Both the position numbers and the translations under genes were made by a program. A stretch of 64,000 nt of DNA from Parafilimonas terrae. Its GTDB lineage: Bacteria; Bacteroidota; Bacteroidia; Chitinophagales; Chitinophagaceae. Each line of letters starts with the position of its first letter. The first letter of the stretch is position 1. The notes under the pieces are model-generated. The model was not told where the DNA came from, made no database searches, and saw only the letters and a program-made list of their open reading frames with translations. Below, piece after piece: positions 53,129 to 61,800 of the stretch. Where the stretch lies: NCBI RefSeq assembly GCF_900115755.1, contig NZ_FOXQ01000004.1, positions 186,001-250,000 on the forward strand. Direction: 5' to 3'.

Positions 53129-53258
53129 GTTACTTTCTTTTCTTGAAAAAAGAAAGTAACCAAAGAAATTCAAGCACAGATGATCTTTCAACACATCCGC
53201 GCACATGCCTTGATTTGGCTTTTGTGCTGCTGATTCTTCGGCTGTCATGCCTTGATAT
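53129..53258 (-). repeat. dispersed repeat copy A with 13-bp hairpin
   Basis: Minus-strand reading: ATCAAGGCATGACAGCCGAA, ATCAGCAGCACAAAAGCCAA, GATGTGTTGAAAGATCA, GTGCTTGAATTTCTTTG, then a perfect 13-bp hairpin (53129-53141/53148-53160, GTTACTTTCTTTT with loop CTTGAA). Related copies are at 33.84 and 43.89 kb. Confidence 0.7.
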
Positions 53259-53342
53259 TCGATGCCGGCTTCCTGACTATTAGTTATTTTTTAAAATGCA
53301 GGGAGACCACTATTGCATACAATGTAAAACAGGCACAACCAC

Positions 53343-53399
53343 TTGCCGTCATTCCCGGCTGCATTGTAAACCCTCGGGTTTACATCCGGACTACGGCAA
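53343..53399. repeat. 57-bp nested palindrome (TTGCCGT ... ACGGCAA)
   Basis: Outer arms TTGCCGT/ACGGCAA and inner perfect arms TGTAAACCC/GGGTTTACA (53365-53373/53376-53384), with CCGG between. The CCCTCGGGTTTAC core recalls the palindrome after cas9. No gene is seen in the gap 53000-53569 beyond this and repeat copy A. Confidence 0.6.
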
Positions 53400-53569
53400 T
53401 ACCTGAAAAAATTTTTATTCTGCCTGTGATCATGTCTAAGCATATTGCAAATTTCATTATGGCATGTGCCGTATCCCACAGTAAAGCCATGTTTAATACT
53501 TCAACCAGTTTGTATTTTACTTAGTTTTACAAGGCAATGATTGTTTGGGGATAACCGTTAAATTTGTTT

Positions 53570-53971
53570 ATGACAACTACTGCAAAAAAGGTACACGAAG
53601 GCCGTAACGTAAAACGTTTTCGCGAAATGCTGGGCATAAAACAGGATGCGCTGGCGGCTGAGCTGGGCGATGACTGGAACCAGCAAAAAATATCGTTACT
53701 GGAACAGAAAGAAACCCTTGACCCGGTTATATTAAAAGATGTGGCCGCTGCTTTAAAAATACCCGCCGAAGCGATACAGAATTTTGATGAGGAACAGGCG
53801 GTGAATGTGATTGCAAATACTTTTAATGAAAGGTCTTTTGAGAATGCCTTTGCTAACAATTGTACTTTCAATTTCAATCCCATAGATAAAATGATTGAGC
53901 TGTATGAACGGATGCTGCAACAGCAAAGGGAGATGATTGAGAAGCTGGAAAAGTTGATTGAAAAAAAGTAA
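53570..53971 (+). CDS. XRE-family helix-turn-helix regulator with coiled-coil tail
   Basis: 133 aa from the ATG at 53570 (the frame extends to a TTG at 53564). A Cro/C1-type HTH occupies about residues 10-65 (NVKRFREMLGIKQDALAAELG, QQKISLLEQ, VAAALKIPAEAI). An Asn/Phe linker follows (NCTFNFNPIDKMI), then a C-terminal coiled coil (MLQQQREMIEKLEKLIEKK). A TAAATTTG -7 box (53559-53566) ends 3 nt before the ATG. It heads an AT-rich four-gene block and may control it; the type is common in this phylum. Confidence 0.88.
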   Translation: MTTTAKKVHEGRNVKRFREMLGIKQDALAAELGDDWNQQKISLLEQKETLDPVILKDVAAALKIPAEAIQNFDEEQAVNVIANTFNERSFENAFANNCTFNFNPIDKMIELYERMLQQQREMIEKLEKLIEKK

Positions 53972-54018
53972 GTTGTTTTAGCATCATTATAATAGAAACC
54001 AAACCTAACACCTGAAAA

Positions 54019-55050
54019 ATGGATAATTCATTTTTTGTCTTCTCAGATGTTGTTACGAATAATCCGGTAGTGATTGAACGTTCACATATATGTTTATGGG
54101 AATTTAAGAACAACAGTGCTTTAGTTGAATTTGGCTTCGAAGTTTCTAAAAACTCTCTTCCTCAAAACCAGCTCAATATTAACGTATTTATCCCTTGGCT
54201 TTCTAAATCGGCAGGAGAAAAAGATTTATATGAGAAACTTAGCAATTCTGAAAATAGCAGATTTATTTTCAACGACTCCATAAAGCAGACTCAATCGTTG
54301 GACGATGGCAGAAATAAACTTGGTGTCATTCATGAGTTTGCCAATAGGGATTATCTATGCATTTTACCTATTTCAATTATAAGGAAAGGGAATAATATAC
54401 TTGAAGTAAAAATTGATCTTCAACATTACAGAGCAGCTCAAGCAGATGCGAATATTTATTTCAGATTTGCTATAACCCCGCAAATGCCTGCTATATCTAT
54501 GCATAAAAAAGGTATTAGCAAATCAACTATCGTTTACGATATAAAAGTGAATGAAAGAAGAAATATCCCAGATCAAATGCTTACCTTCTTTTCGCAAAGA
54601 AATTTTTGTGCCATCAAAGCCTGTTTCTGCTTCTTTATTATTCCCAACGATTACGATATTGTATTCTTTGAAAATGATTCGCTCAAAAGCGTACGAACTC
54701 TTGAGTATGACGCTTTTACTAAATATCTTGGCGATAAAAGAGTAAAGCAGGATGAATTGATAGTTGTATTCAACAAGAAAAAAAATTCTGAATCATTCTC
54801 TTTCTTTTCAATATTTACAAAAGAACGAATCGGCCCGGAACAATATATCTTAGCTATTTTAATAAATATGGTTTCCGGCATCCTACTGTTTTTACCGGGT
54901 TTCAGAACCGGCATTAATAAGGAAACATCAGTTTGGAAACAACTACCTGTTGAATTTATTATAGCGATATTAATCACTGTAGTAACGTTTTTATATTTCC
55001 TTTGGCCAAAATTTAAAGCATCAAAAAAGGAGCTAACTCTCAAAACCTAA
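54019..55050 (+). CDS. unknown protein with C-terminal membrane anchor
   Basis: 343 aa. Not recognised. The first ~260 residues are soluble and mixed alpha/beta (ICLWEFKNNSALVEFGFEV and similar), with no catalytic motif that I can name. Two helices close the chain: YILAILINMVSGILLFLPGF (about 280-299) and LPVEFIIAILITVVTFLYFLW (about 312-332), then a lysine-rich tail. It would sit in the inner membrane with its bulk in the cytosol. Composition is AT-rich. It lies 47 nt after the XRE gene and 20 nt before the PIN-GNAT gene. Confidence 0.75.
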   Translation: MDNSFFVFSDVVTNNPVVIERSHICLWEFKNNSALVEFGFEVSKNSLPQNQLNINVFIPWLSKSAGEKDLYEKLSNSENSRFIFNDSIKQTQSLDDGRNKLGVIHEFANRDYLCILPISIIRKGNNILEVKIDLQHYRAAQADANIYFRFAITPQMPAISMHKKGISKSTIVYDIKVNERRNIPDQMLTFFSQRNFCAIKACFCFFIIPNDYDIVFFENDSLKSVRTLEYDAFTKYLGDKRVKQDELIVVFNKKKNSESFSFFSIFTKERIGPEQYILAILINMVSGILLFLPGFRTGINKETSVWKQLPVEFIIAILITVVTFLYFLWPKFKASKKELTLKT

Positions 55051-55070
55051 AGTAAAAGAATGCAAAAAAT

Positions 55071-56576
55071 ATGAAAGCATTATTAGATACCAATATTATA
55101 ATACATAGAGAAGCTGGGCGTGTTGTGGAACAGGATATTGGTATTCTCTTTCGATGGTTAGACAGAGCTCAGTACACCAAATGTATACACCCTATAACCA
55201 TCCAAGAAATTCATAGAAATCCAAATAAAGAAACAGTACAAGCGTTCATGACTAAACTTGACAGTTATGAGCAAATCAAGTTTCCAACGCCGTTACAGCA
55301 AGATGTAAAAGCCGTATCTGATAAGTATGACATAAACCAAAATGATATTAATGATTCACTGCTACTAAATGAAGTTTTTGCAGATCGTGTTGATATCCTA
55401 ATTTCAGAAGACAAAAAGATTCATTTAAAAGCGAAAGAACTTAATATATCAGATCGAGTATTTAAAATTGACTCCTTTCTTGAGAAAATATTTTCAGAAC
55501 ACCCTGAACTTATTAATTATAAGGTTTTAAATGTACGTAAAGAATATTTTGGACAAATCAATCTTAATGATCATTTCTTTGATAGTTTAAAAGAAGACTA
55601 CCCTGGTTTTGAACACTGGTTTATAAAAAAATCTGACGAAATAGCTTATGTGACAATAAATAGGGATAATAACCTGATGTTGTCTTTTCTTTATTTAAAA
55701 ATTGAAACTGAAGGTGAAAACTATTCTGATATCATGCCCGTATTTGTGCCTAAAAAAAGATTAAAGGTTGGTACGTTCAAGGTTATCAATAATGGTTTTC
55801 GTTTGGGTGAGCGCTTTATGAAGATAATTTTTGACAATGCCTTAGCTAATGGAGTACAGGAAATTTATGTAACAATATTTGATCATAGAGAGGAACAAAG
55901 ACGGTTAATAGAATTGATGGAACAATGGGGGTTTTCCTATTGGGGATTGAAAAGAGGGGAACGTGTATATGTAAGAGATTTTACCCCGACATTCGACATC
56001 AGTTATTTAAAGGAAAACTATCCTTACATTTCCAGAAATAGAAACATCTATATCGTTCCTATTTACGAGCAGTACCACACAGAATTGCTTCCAGATTCCA
56101 TTCTTAATACAGAATCACCTTTAGAGTTTATTGAAGATTTTCCGCATCGTAACGGCATTAGTAAAGCATATATTTCAAGGGCAATGCTACCACATCCATC
56201 AACCGGTGATTTACTGGTTTTCTATAGAACTGGAGGCTATTACAAAAGTGTAGTTTCTACCATAGGTCTGGTACAGGAAGTAATTTATAATATTGAAACA
56301 GAAAGTGATTTTATTAAACAATGCAGAAAAGGCAGCGTGTTTCCAGAAACAGAATTAAAAGCAATGTGGAATTATAACAAAAATTCAAGGCCCTTTGTCA
56401 TTAGGTTTTTATATGTTTACTCATTCCCACATCGTATCAATATGCAGCGATTAATTGAATTAGGAGTATTGCAAGGCATTAATGATGCACCGAGAGGATT
56501 TAAGCCTATTACAAAGAATCAATTTGAATTAATATTAAAAGATACAAGGAGTAATGAAAGTTTTATTGTCGATTAA
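55071..56576 (+). CDS. PIN nuclease-GNAT acetyltransferase-PUA/EVE-like fusion
   Basis: 501 aa. Residues 1-140 are a PIN ribonuclease: LLDTNIII (Asp6), TIQEIHRN (Glu46), NDINDSLLL (Asp95) and ISEDKKI (Asp114) give a full acidic set. Residues about 150-300 resemble a GNAT fold (LKVGTFKVINNGFRLGERF as the acetyl-CoA loop, then EIYVTIF and LIELMEQWGFSYWG). Residues about 330-490 resemble an EVE/PUA-like domain (GDLLVFYRTGG, STIGLVQEV). The ASCH gene overlaps its 3' end by 23 nt. The combination suggests an RNA-targeting toxin or defence enzyme. Domain 2 and 3 calls are weaker than the PIN call. Confidence 0.75.
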   Translation: MKALLDTNIIIHREAGRVVEQDIGILFRWLDRAQYTKCIHPITIQEIHRNPNKETVQAFMTKLDSYEQIKFPTPLQQDVKAVSDKYDINQNDINDSLLLNEVFADRVDILISEDKKIHLKAKELNISDRVFKIDSFLEKIFSEHPELINYKVLNVRKEYFGQINLNDHFFDSLKEDYPGFEHWFIKKSDEIAYVTINRDNNLMLSFLYLKIETEGENYSDIMPVFVPKKRLKVGTFKVINNGFRLGERFMKIIFDNALANGVQEIYVTIFDHREEQRRLIELMEQWGFSYWGLKRGERVYVRDFTPTFDISYLKENYPYISRNRNIYIVPIYEQYHTELLPDSILNTESPLEFIEDFPHRNGISKAYISRAMLPHPSTGDLLVFYRTGGYYKSVVSTIGLVQEVIYNIETESDFIKQCRKGSVFPETELKAMWNYNKNSRPFVIRFLYVYSFPHRINMQRLIELGVLQGINDAPRGFKPITKNQFELILKDTRSNESFIVD

Positions 56577-56922
56577 GCCTGAGTTTGCTGATAAGATATT
56601 TGCAGGAACTAAACTTTTTGAATTCAGGCGAACCATTTTTAAAAACAAAGACGTTAAAAAAGTTGTGGTTTATGCTTCGTCCCCCATTCAAAAAGTTATT
56701 GGCGAATTTGAAATCGACTTTATTATTAAAAATAGTTTAAATGAACTTTGGCATCAAACACAAGAATTTTCGGGTATAACACAAGAGTACTTTTTTCAAT
56801 ATTTTTCCAACAAGGAAGAAGGATTTGCAATTAAAATAAAAAATCAAAAGAAGTATAAGCAACCCAAATCATTAAAAGAAGATTACAACCTGTTACCACC
56901 CCAGTCTTTTATATACCTATAG
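56554..56922 (+). CDS. ASCH-domain protein
   Basis: 122 aa. The opening KVLLSIKPEFADKIFAGTK-LFEFRR is the ASCH/PUA-like signature (about residues 2-27: beta strand, KPEFADKI helix, then the EFR motif), followed by VVVYASSPIQKVIGEF. ASCH domains bind RNA or modified nucleotides, and one family is an N4-acetylcytidine amidohydrolase. It overlaps the PIN-GNAT gene by 23 nt, implying translational coupling. It may be the antitoxin or a nucleic-acid sensor. Confidence 0.82.
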   Translation: MKVLLSIKPEFADKIFAGTKLFEFRRTIFKNKDVKKVVVYASSPIQKVIGEFEIDFIIKNSLNELWHQTQEFSGITQEYFFQYFSNKEEGFAIKIKNQKKYKQPKSLKEDYNLLPPQSFIYL

Positions 56923-57128
56923 CTATTAACTATTTTCTGTAATCTTCCTATAAAACACTTCTCCAACCTCGTAATTTACCTGCCCTACATGTAGGATACA
57001 TACTACATCTTTTATTGGTTTGCTATAAAAACAATTATGGCAAACAAAACTTCTCCAATTCTTTTCAGCAGGCTAATGTTTTTACTAAAGAGCGTGGGCT
57101 TGGGATAAGGAAGGGTTTAAATTTCTCA

Positions 57129-57208
57129 AGTTGACCTCGCCTAAACTTTACAGATTTCGGGACCTTCTTGCCCTTCTCCTTTGGAGAAGGGTTGGGATGA
57201 GGTCAACC
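57129..57208 (+). repeat. CCCTTCTCC/GGAGAAGGG element with GTTGACCTC ends
   Basis: GTTGACCTC (57130-57138) and GAGGTCAAC near 57200-57208 form the ends; the inner stem CCCTTCTCC-TTT-GGAGAAGGG is followed by TTGGGATGAGGTCAAC. This is the fullest copy. The gap 56923-57249 holds nothing else recognisable. Confidence 0.7.
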
Positions 57209-57249
57209 TGTTATTATTATCATCCCTTTATATCACCCAATTTTTGTTT

Positions 57250-58488
57250 ATGCAAAAGAAACCCTACACTACATTGTTTTTTGAGAGCATACTTCAAAAA
57301 GAACAATATCATGCTCTGCTGTCATGGCAGCAAAAAACAAAAGGCTGCCTGCTGCTGGCAAAGCTTACCGCACCTGCTGATGCAGTGCCCTATTGTATTT
57401 TTAAATACAGTGCTTCCGGCAACTTTTCCATACTGGCCAACAGCCTTGCAGTGCACACTTCGTACAACCATTGCTTTATATACCGCCGCAATATGGCCTG
57501 GTTGAGTTACCGGAAAACTGAAAACAAATTGTATTATAAAGGCAATGCCGAAGCCCGCAGCAACATGCTCCGGTTTTTAACAGCAGGAAAGCTCAGAGCA
57601 AAACTGGGGCTTGATTTTCTTACCGAAACAGATGTATCGTTTGCCGGGCAAAGCACTGCTTTGCTGCATAAACTTTTTGCTAAAGAAATAACGGCGCAAA
57701 GCACTGCCTGGAAATTCTACCTGCAGCACTGCTATCATGTTGAAGGTAATATTGACTACAAATCGGCGTACCGGCTGTATGGCATTGTAATGAAATTAAC
57801 AAGCCAGCAGGAGCGAAGAAATTACACCGAACTATTCTTTAAAATACTCTGTACTTCCAATAACCTGCAGCGGGACATAAGGCATTTTTGCAGCGATAAA
57901 AAACTGCGCCGCACATTAGTACAGATGGAGGAGTTTATCAACAATAGTTTTTTGATGCATCGAAAAGTAAACTATACCCTTTCCCAAAGCCGCCTGGAAG
58001 AAACCTATGCCCTGCAAATGCAAGACCTGCTGCATATAAAAATAAAGAACGGGCTGGAACAACCGGGACCGCTTATTCCATTTTTACCGGCCACTATGGA
58101 ATTCACTTTTGGCGGCCTGGCTTTTTACCTGCTGAATGATGCTGCAGTCTTTCATGAAGAAGGCCTGGCTATGCGGAATTGCATTTTTGAATGTTCCGCT
58201 TTCAGGAAGAATACAATGAAAGGGGAAGCACTGTACTTTTCCGTGCGCAGCACGCAGCACACGCATTTAAGAGGAACGCTGGAAATATACATCAATGAAC
58301 ATGCACCACTGCTGCACCAGTTTAAATCAAGGCTGAATGAATATGATTTTCTTCATCCCGGTAAAAAGAGTTTACCGTTTGGTGAAGCCTTCCTGCACAC
58401 CACCCGCAGCTTTATTGAAAGCAGCGAAATGCGCAGCTTCTTTTACAGCATATACAAACATTTTAAAAGTGAGGAAGAGCAGCTTTGA
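57250..58488 (+). CDS. PcfJ-like domain protein
   Basis: About 412 aa from ATG 57250; the frame extends to 57181, but that part overlaps the repeat element. The N-terminal 240 residues are helical and unassigned. The C-terminal part (FYLLNDAAVFHEEGLAMRNC, then EALYFSVRS and LRGTLEIYI, about residues 290-370) has the PcfJ pattern of a conserved Gly-x-x-Met-x-x-Cys region followed by two strands. PcfJ proteins were first noted in conjugative plasmids; their activity is unknown. It stands alone upstream of the CRISPR-Cas locus. Confidence 0.65.
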   Translation: MQKKPYTTLFFESILQKEQYHALLSWQQKTKGCLLLAKLTAPADAVPYCIFKYSASGNFSILANSLAVHTSYNHCFIYRRNMAWLSYRKTENKLYYKGNAEARSNMLRFLTAGKLRAKLGLDFLTETDVSFAGQSTALLHKLFAKEITAQSTAWKFYLQHCYHVEGNIDYKSAYRLYGIVMKLTSQQERRNYTELFFKILCTSNNLQRDIRHFCSDKKLRRTLVQMEEFINNSFLMHRKVNYTLSQSRLEETYALQMQDLLHIKIKNGLEQPGPLIPFLPATMEFTFGGLAFYLLNDAAVFHEEGLAMRNCIFECSAFRKNTMKGEALYFSVRSTQHTHLRGTLEIYINEHAPLLHQFKSRLNEYDFLHPGKKSLPFGEAFLHTTRSFIESSEMRSFFYSIYKHFKSEEEQL

Positions 58489-58619
58489 AATGAGGGCTTT
58501 TAATAACGGCATAATTTAAGTTGATAAACATCCTATTTACGGTTTCCCGTATTTTTTGCAGGCTGGATGGAAATAACTTAACACGGTTTATAACTGCATT
58601 GCTACAGCCAGTTTAAGCA

Positions 58620-58650
58620 TTGGTTTGTACTGGTAAAATAAATAACTTTG
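58620..58650 (+). promoter_or_regulatory. candidate cas9 promoter
   Basis: TTG (58620-58622) is separated by 20 nt from TAACTTTG (58643-58650), an exact TAnnTTTG. It would give a leader of about 190 nt that runs antisense through the tracrRNA gene before cas9. Confidence 0.5.
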
Positions 58651-58741
58651 GTTATCTAACGAAGCTTAATGTAAACCCGGACTTTAGATTGAATAACTGC
58701 TGAGCTTGAAATAGTCCAATGTAAATTACAAAGCGTAGAAA

Positions 58742-58817
58742 TAAAAAAGCCCCGTATTGTAAGACGAGGCGCTTAATGTTTTCACAACGGAATAATCCAT
58801 TATTGTGAATTGCTTTC
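58742..58817 (-). ncRNA. tracrRNA of the type II-C system
   Basis: Minus strand, divergent from cas9. The 5' part GAAAGCAATTCACAAT is the anti-repeat; it is followed by TGGATTATTCCGTTGTGAA, which folds back on the anti-repeat side (TTCACAA/TTGTGAA), then a linker AAACATTAAG and a terminator hairpin (58749-58755/58764-58770, GCCTCGT...ACGGGGC) with TTTTTTATTT. The order matches tracrRNAs of Bacteroidota type II-C systems. The predicted CRISPR repeat should start with (N)TTGTGAATTGCTTTC. Confidence 0.85.
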
Positions 58818-58822
58818 GACAA

Positions 58823-58853
58823 CAAACGTAAACCATTATATTAAATGAACAAA
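58823..58853 (-). promoter_or_regulatory. tracrRNA promoter overlapping the cas9 start
   Basis: Minus strand TTTG (58850-58853), 19 nt, then TACGTTTG (58823-58830), an ideal Bacteroidota promoter. The -33 box lies in codons 2-3 of cas9 and the start point is expected near 58816. Confidence 0.75.
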
Positions 58854-61800
58854 AAAATTTTAGGCCTTGATTTAGGCACGACCTCCATAGGTTTCGCCAA
58901 AGTTATTGAAGATGAAAACCACCAAAACTCTTCTGTTGAACTGATTGGCGCCAGGGTTAACCCGCTTACCACAGATGAACAAAATAATTTTGAAAAAGGC
59001 AAACCTGTTTCTGTCAATGCAGATAGGACCTTAAAACGTGGCATGCGACGCAGCCTTGACAGGTACCAGCTTCGACGCAATAATTTGATTGAGGTATTAA
59101 AAGTTAATAAAATCATCAATGATGATACAAAACTTGCGGAGGATGGCAAAGGCACAACGCATTCTACGTATGCCCTGCGTTCTTTGGCAGCAACAGATCA
59201 GATAGGATTAGAAGCGTTTGCAAGGGTATTGCTGGCCATTAATAAAAAACGTGGCTATAAAAGCAGCCGCAAGGCGAAAAATGATGATGAAGGCCAGGTT
59301 GTAGACAGCATGGGTGCGGCGAAAAGATTATATGAAGACAATCTTACACCTGGTCAACTGGCCTTTCAATTACTAAAAGATGGAAAGAAATACCTGCCGG
59401 ATTTTTATCGTTCTGACCTTACTGCAGAATTGGATAAGGTCTGGAATTTTCAGCAACAATTCTATCCTGAAATTCTTACAGAAGAATTTAAAAAACATTT
59501 AGAAGGTAAAGGCCAGCGCGCAACATCGGCTGCGTTTTGGGGGCAATACAAGTTTAATACAGCCGAAATAAAAGGAACACGCGAAGAAAAGAAGCTAAAG
59601 GTTTATGAATGGCGGAGCAAAGCGCCGAACATGCAACTTGCCAAAGAAGAAGTTGCCTACGTAATTACTGAAATCAATAACGATCTTAATAAATCCAGTG
59701 GCTATCTCGGGGCTATTAGTGACCGGAGCAAGGAATTATTTTTCAATAAACAAACCGTTGGACAATACTTGTTTGAACAACTGCAACAAAACCGGCATAC
59801 ACGTACAAAAGGACAGGTTTTTTATCGACAGGATTACTTAGATGAATTTGAGCAGATATGGGAAACACAGGCAAAATTTTATCCTCAGCTCACCGCTGCC
59901 CTAAAGGAAGAAATCCGCGATATTATAATTTTTTACCAACGAAAGCTTAAATCACAAAAAGGTTTAATCAGCTTTTGTGAATTTGAAAGCAAAGAGATTG
60001 AAACAGAAAATAACGGGCAGAAAATAAAGAAACGTATTGGCTTGCGTGTAGCGCCGAAATCTTCACCACTATTCCAGGAGTTTAAAATATGGCAGGTTTT
60101 GAACAATCTTCAATTCCGCAATAAAGAAACCAAAGAATTATTCTTCCCGGACTTAGATGCCAAACAACAATTATTCAATGAACTAAATATTAGGGGAAAT
60201 ATTTCCGTTTCAGATGCAATAAAAATATTAGGGTATAAATCAAAGGATTGGGAAGCCAATTACAACATACTTGAAGGCAATCGCACCAACAAATTTTTAT
60301 ACGATGCTTATTTTAAAATAGTAGAGCAGGAAGGTTATGATGAAGACTTGCTCAAGCTTACAGGAAGCGATGAAATAGATGTTTCCAAAATAGACAAACC
60401 TGCAGCCGAGATTCAAAAAATGGTTAAGGATATTTTTGAATTGTTAGGGATTGATACGAATATCCTGGACTTTGATGCAGAGTTAGATGGAAAAGAATTT
60501 GAGAAACAAGCTTCTTACCAGCTATGGCATTTATTATATTCAGCAGAAGATGATAACAAGAAATATAGCAGCGAAGATATTTTTACTTATGGCAATGATA
60601 ATATTAGTTTAAAGAAAAAGCTTTGTAGCAAATTTGGCTTTAAACCGGAGCATGCCAAAATATTAGTGAATATAACATTTAGTGATGATTACGGAAACCT
60701 AAGCAGTAAAGCCATGCGCAAAGTGTATCCGTTCATGAAAGAATTAACTTATGATAAGGCATGTTTTGAAGCCGGCTACAGGCATTCGGCATCATCCTTA
60801 ACAAAAGAAGAAATTGCAAGCCGACCTTTAAAACCACGATTAGATTTATTGAAGAAAAATGTACTGCGCAGTCCCGTGGTAGAAAAAATCCTCAATCAAA
60901 TGATAAACGTAGTAAATGCATTGATTGATGAAGAAAACAAAAAAAGAAAAGCAAATGGTTTACTGGAAGATTTCCATTTTGATGAAATACGCATAGAACT
61001 TGCCCGCGAGCTGAAAAAGAATGCAAAGGAGCGTGCAGAAATGACGAGCAATATAAATGCAGCCAAACTGCTTCATGAAAAAATCATTAAAATATTACAA
61101 GCTGAGTTTGGCGTTCCTAATCCAACAAGAAACGATATCATTCGGTATAAATTATACGAAGAATTAAAAAACAATGGCTACAAAGACTTATATACCAATA
61201 CTTATATACCGAGGGAAATTCTTTTTTCCAAACAAATAGATGTAGACCATATTATTCCGCAAATGACTTTGTTTGATGACAGCTTTTCAAACAAAACCGT
61301 GATATTCAGAAAAGACAACCAGGATAAGGGTAATAAAACAGCTTACGACTATATTCTTGAAAAATACGGCGATAAGGCTGTTGAGGATTATGTAAACCGC
61401 CTTACGAGTTTATTTGAATTAGGTAAGAAAAATAAGGAAGAAGGAATTAGTAAGGCTAAATTTCAAAAACTTCAAAAGAGGCAAACTGAAATCGGAGATG
61501 GTTTTATTGAAAGAGACTTGAGAGAAAGCCAGTACATAGCAAAAAAAGCGAAAAATATGCTTTTGGAAATTTGTCGCAGCGTAGTTTCTACAACCGGTGA
61601 AATCACTGCAAGGCTGCGTGAAGACTGGGGCTTGGTTAATGTGATGCAGGAAATCAATATGCCCAAATTTCGTGCTTTGGGTTTAACCGAAATGATTGAC
61701 AAAAAAGATGGCGGCCAGAAAGAACGCATTACAGACTGGAGCAAACGCAATGACCATCGTCATCATGCTATGGATGCGCTAACCATTGCTTTCACTAAAC

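Noticed and set aside
57131-57505. 124-codon plus-strand frame over the PcfJ-like gene start
   Set aside because: It overlaps the repeat element and runs out of frame through a better-supported gene.
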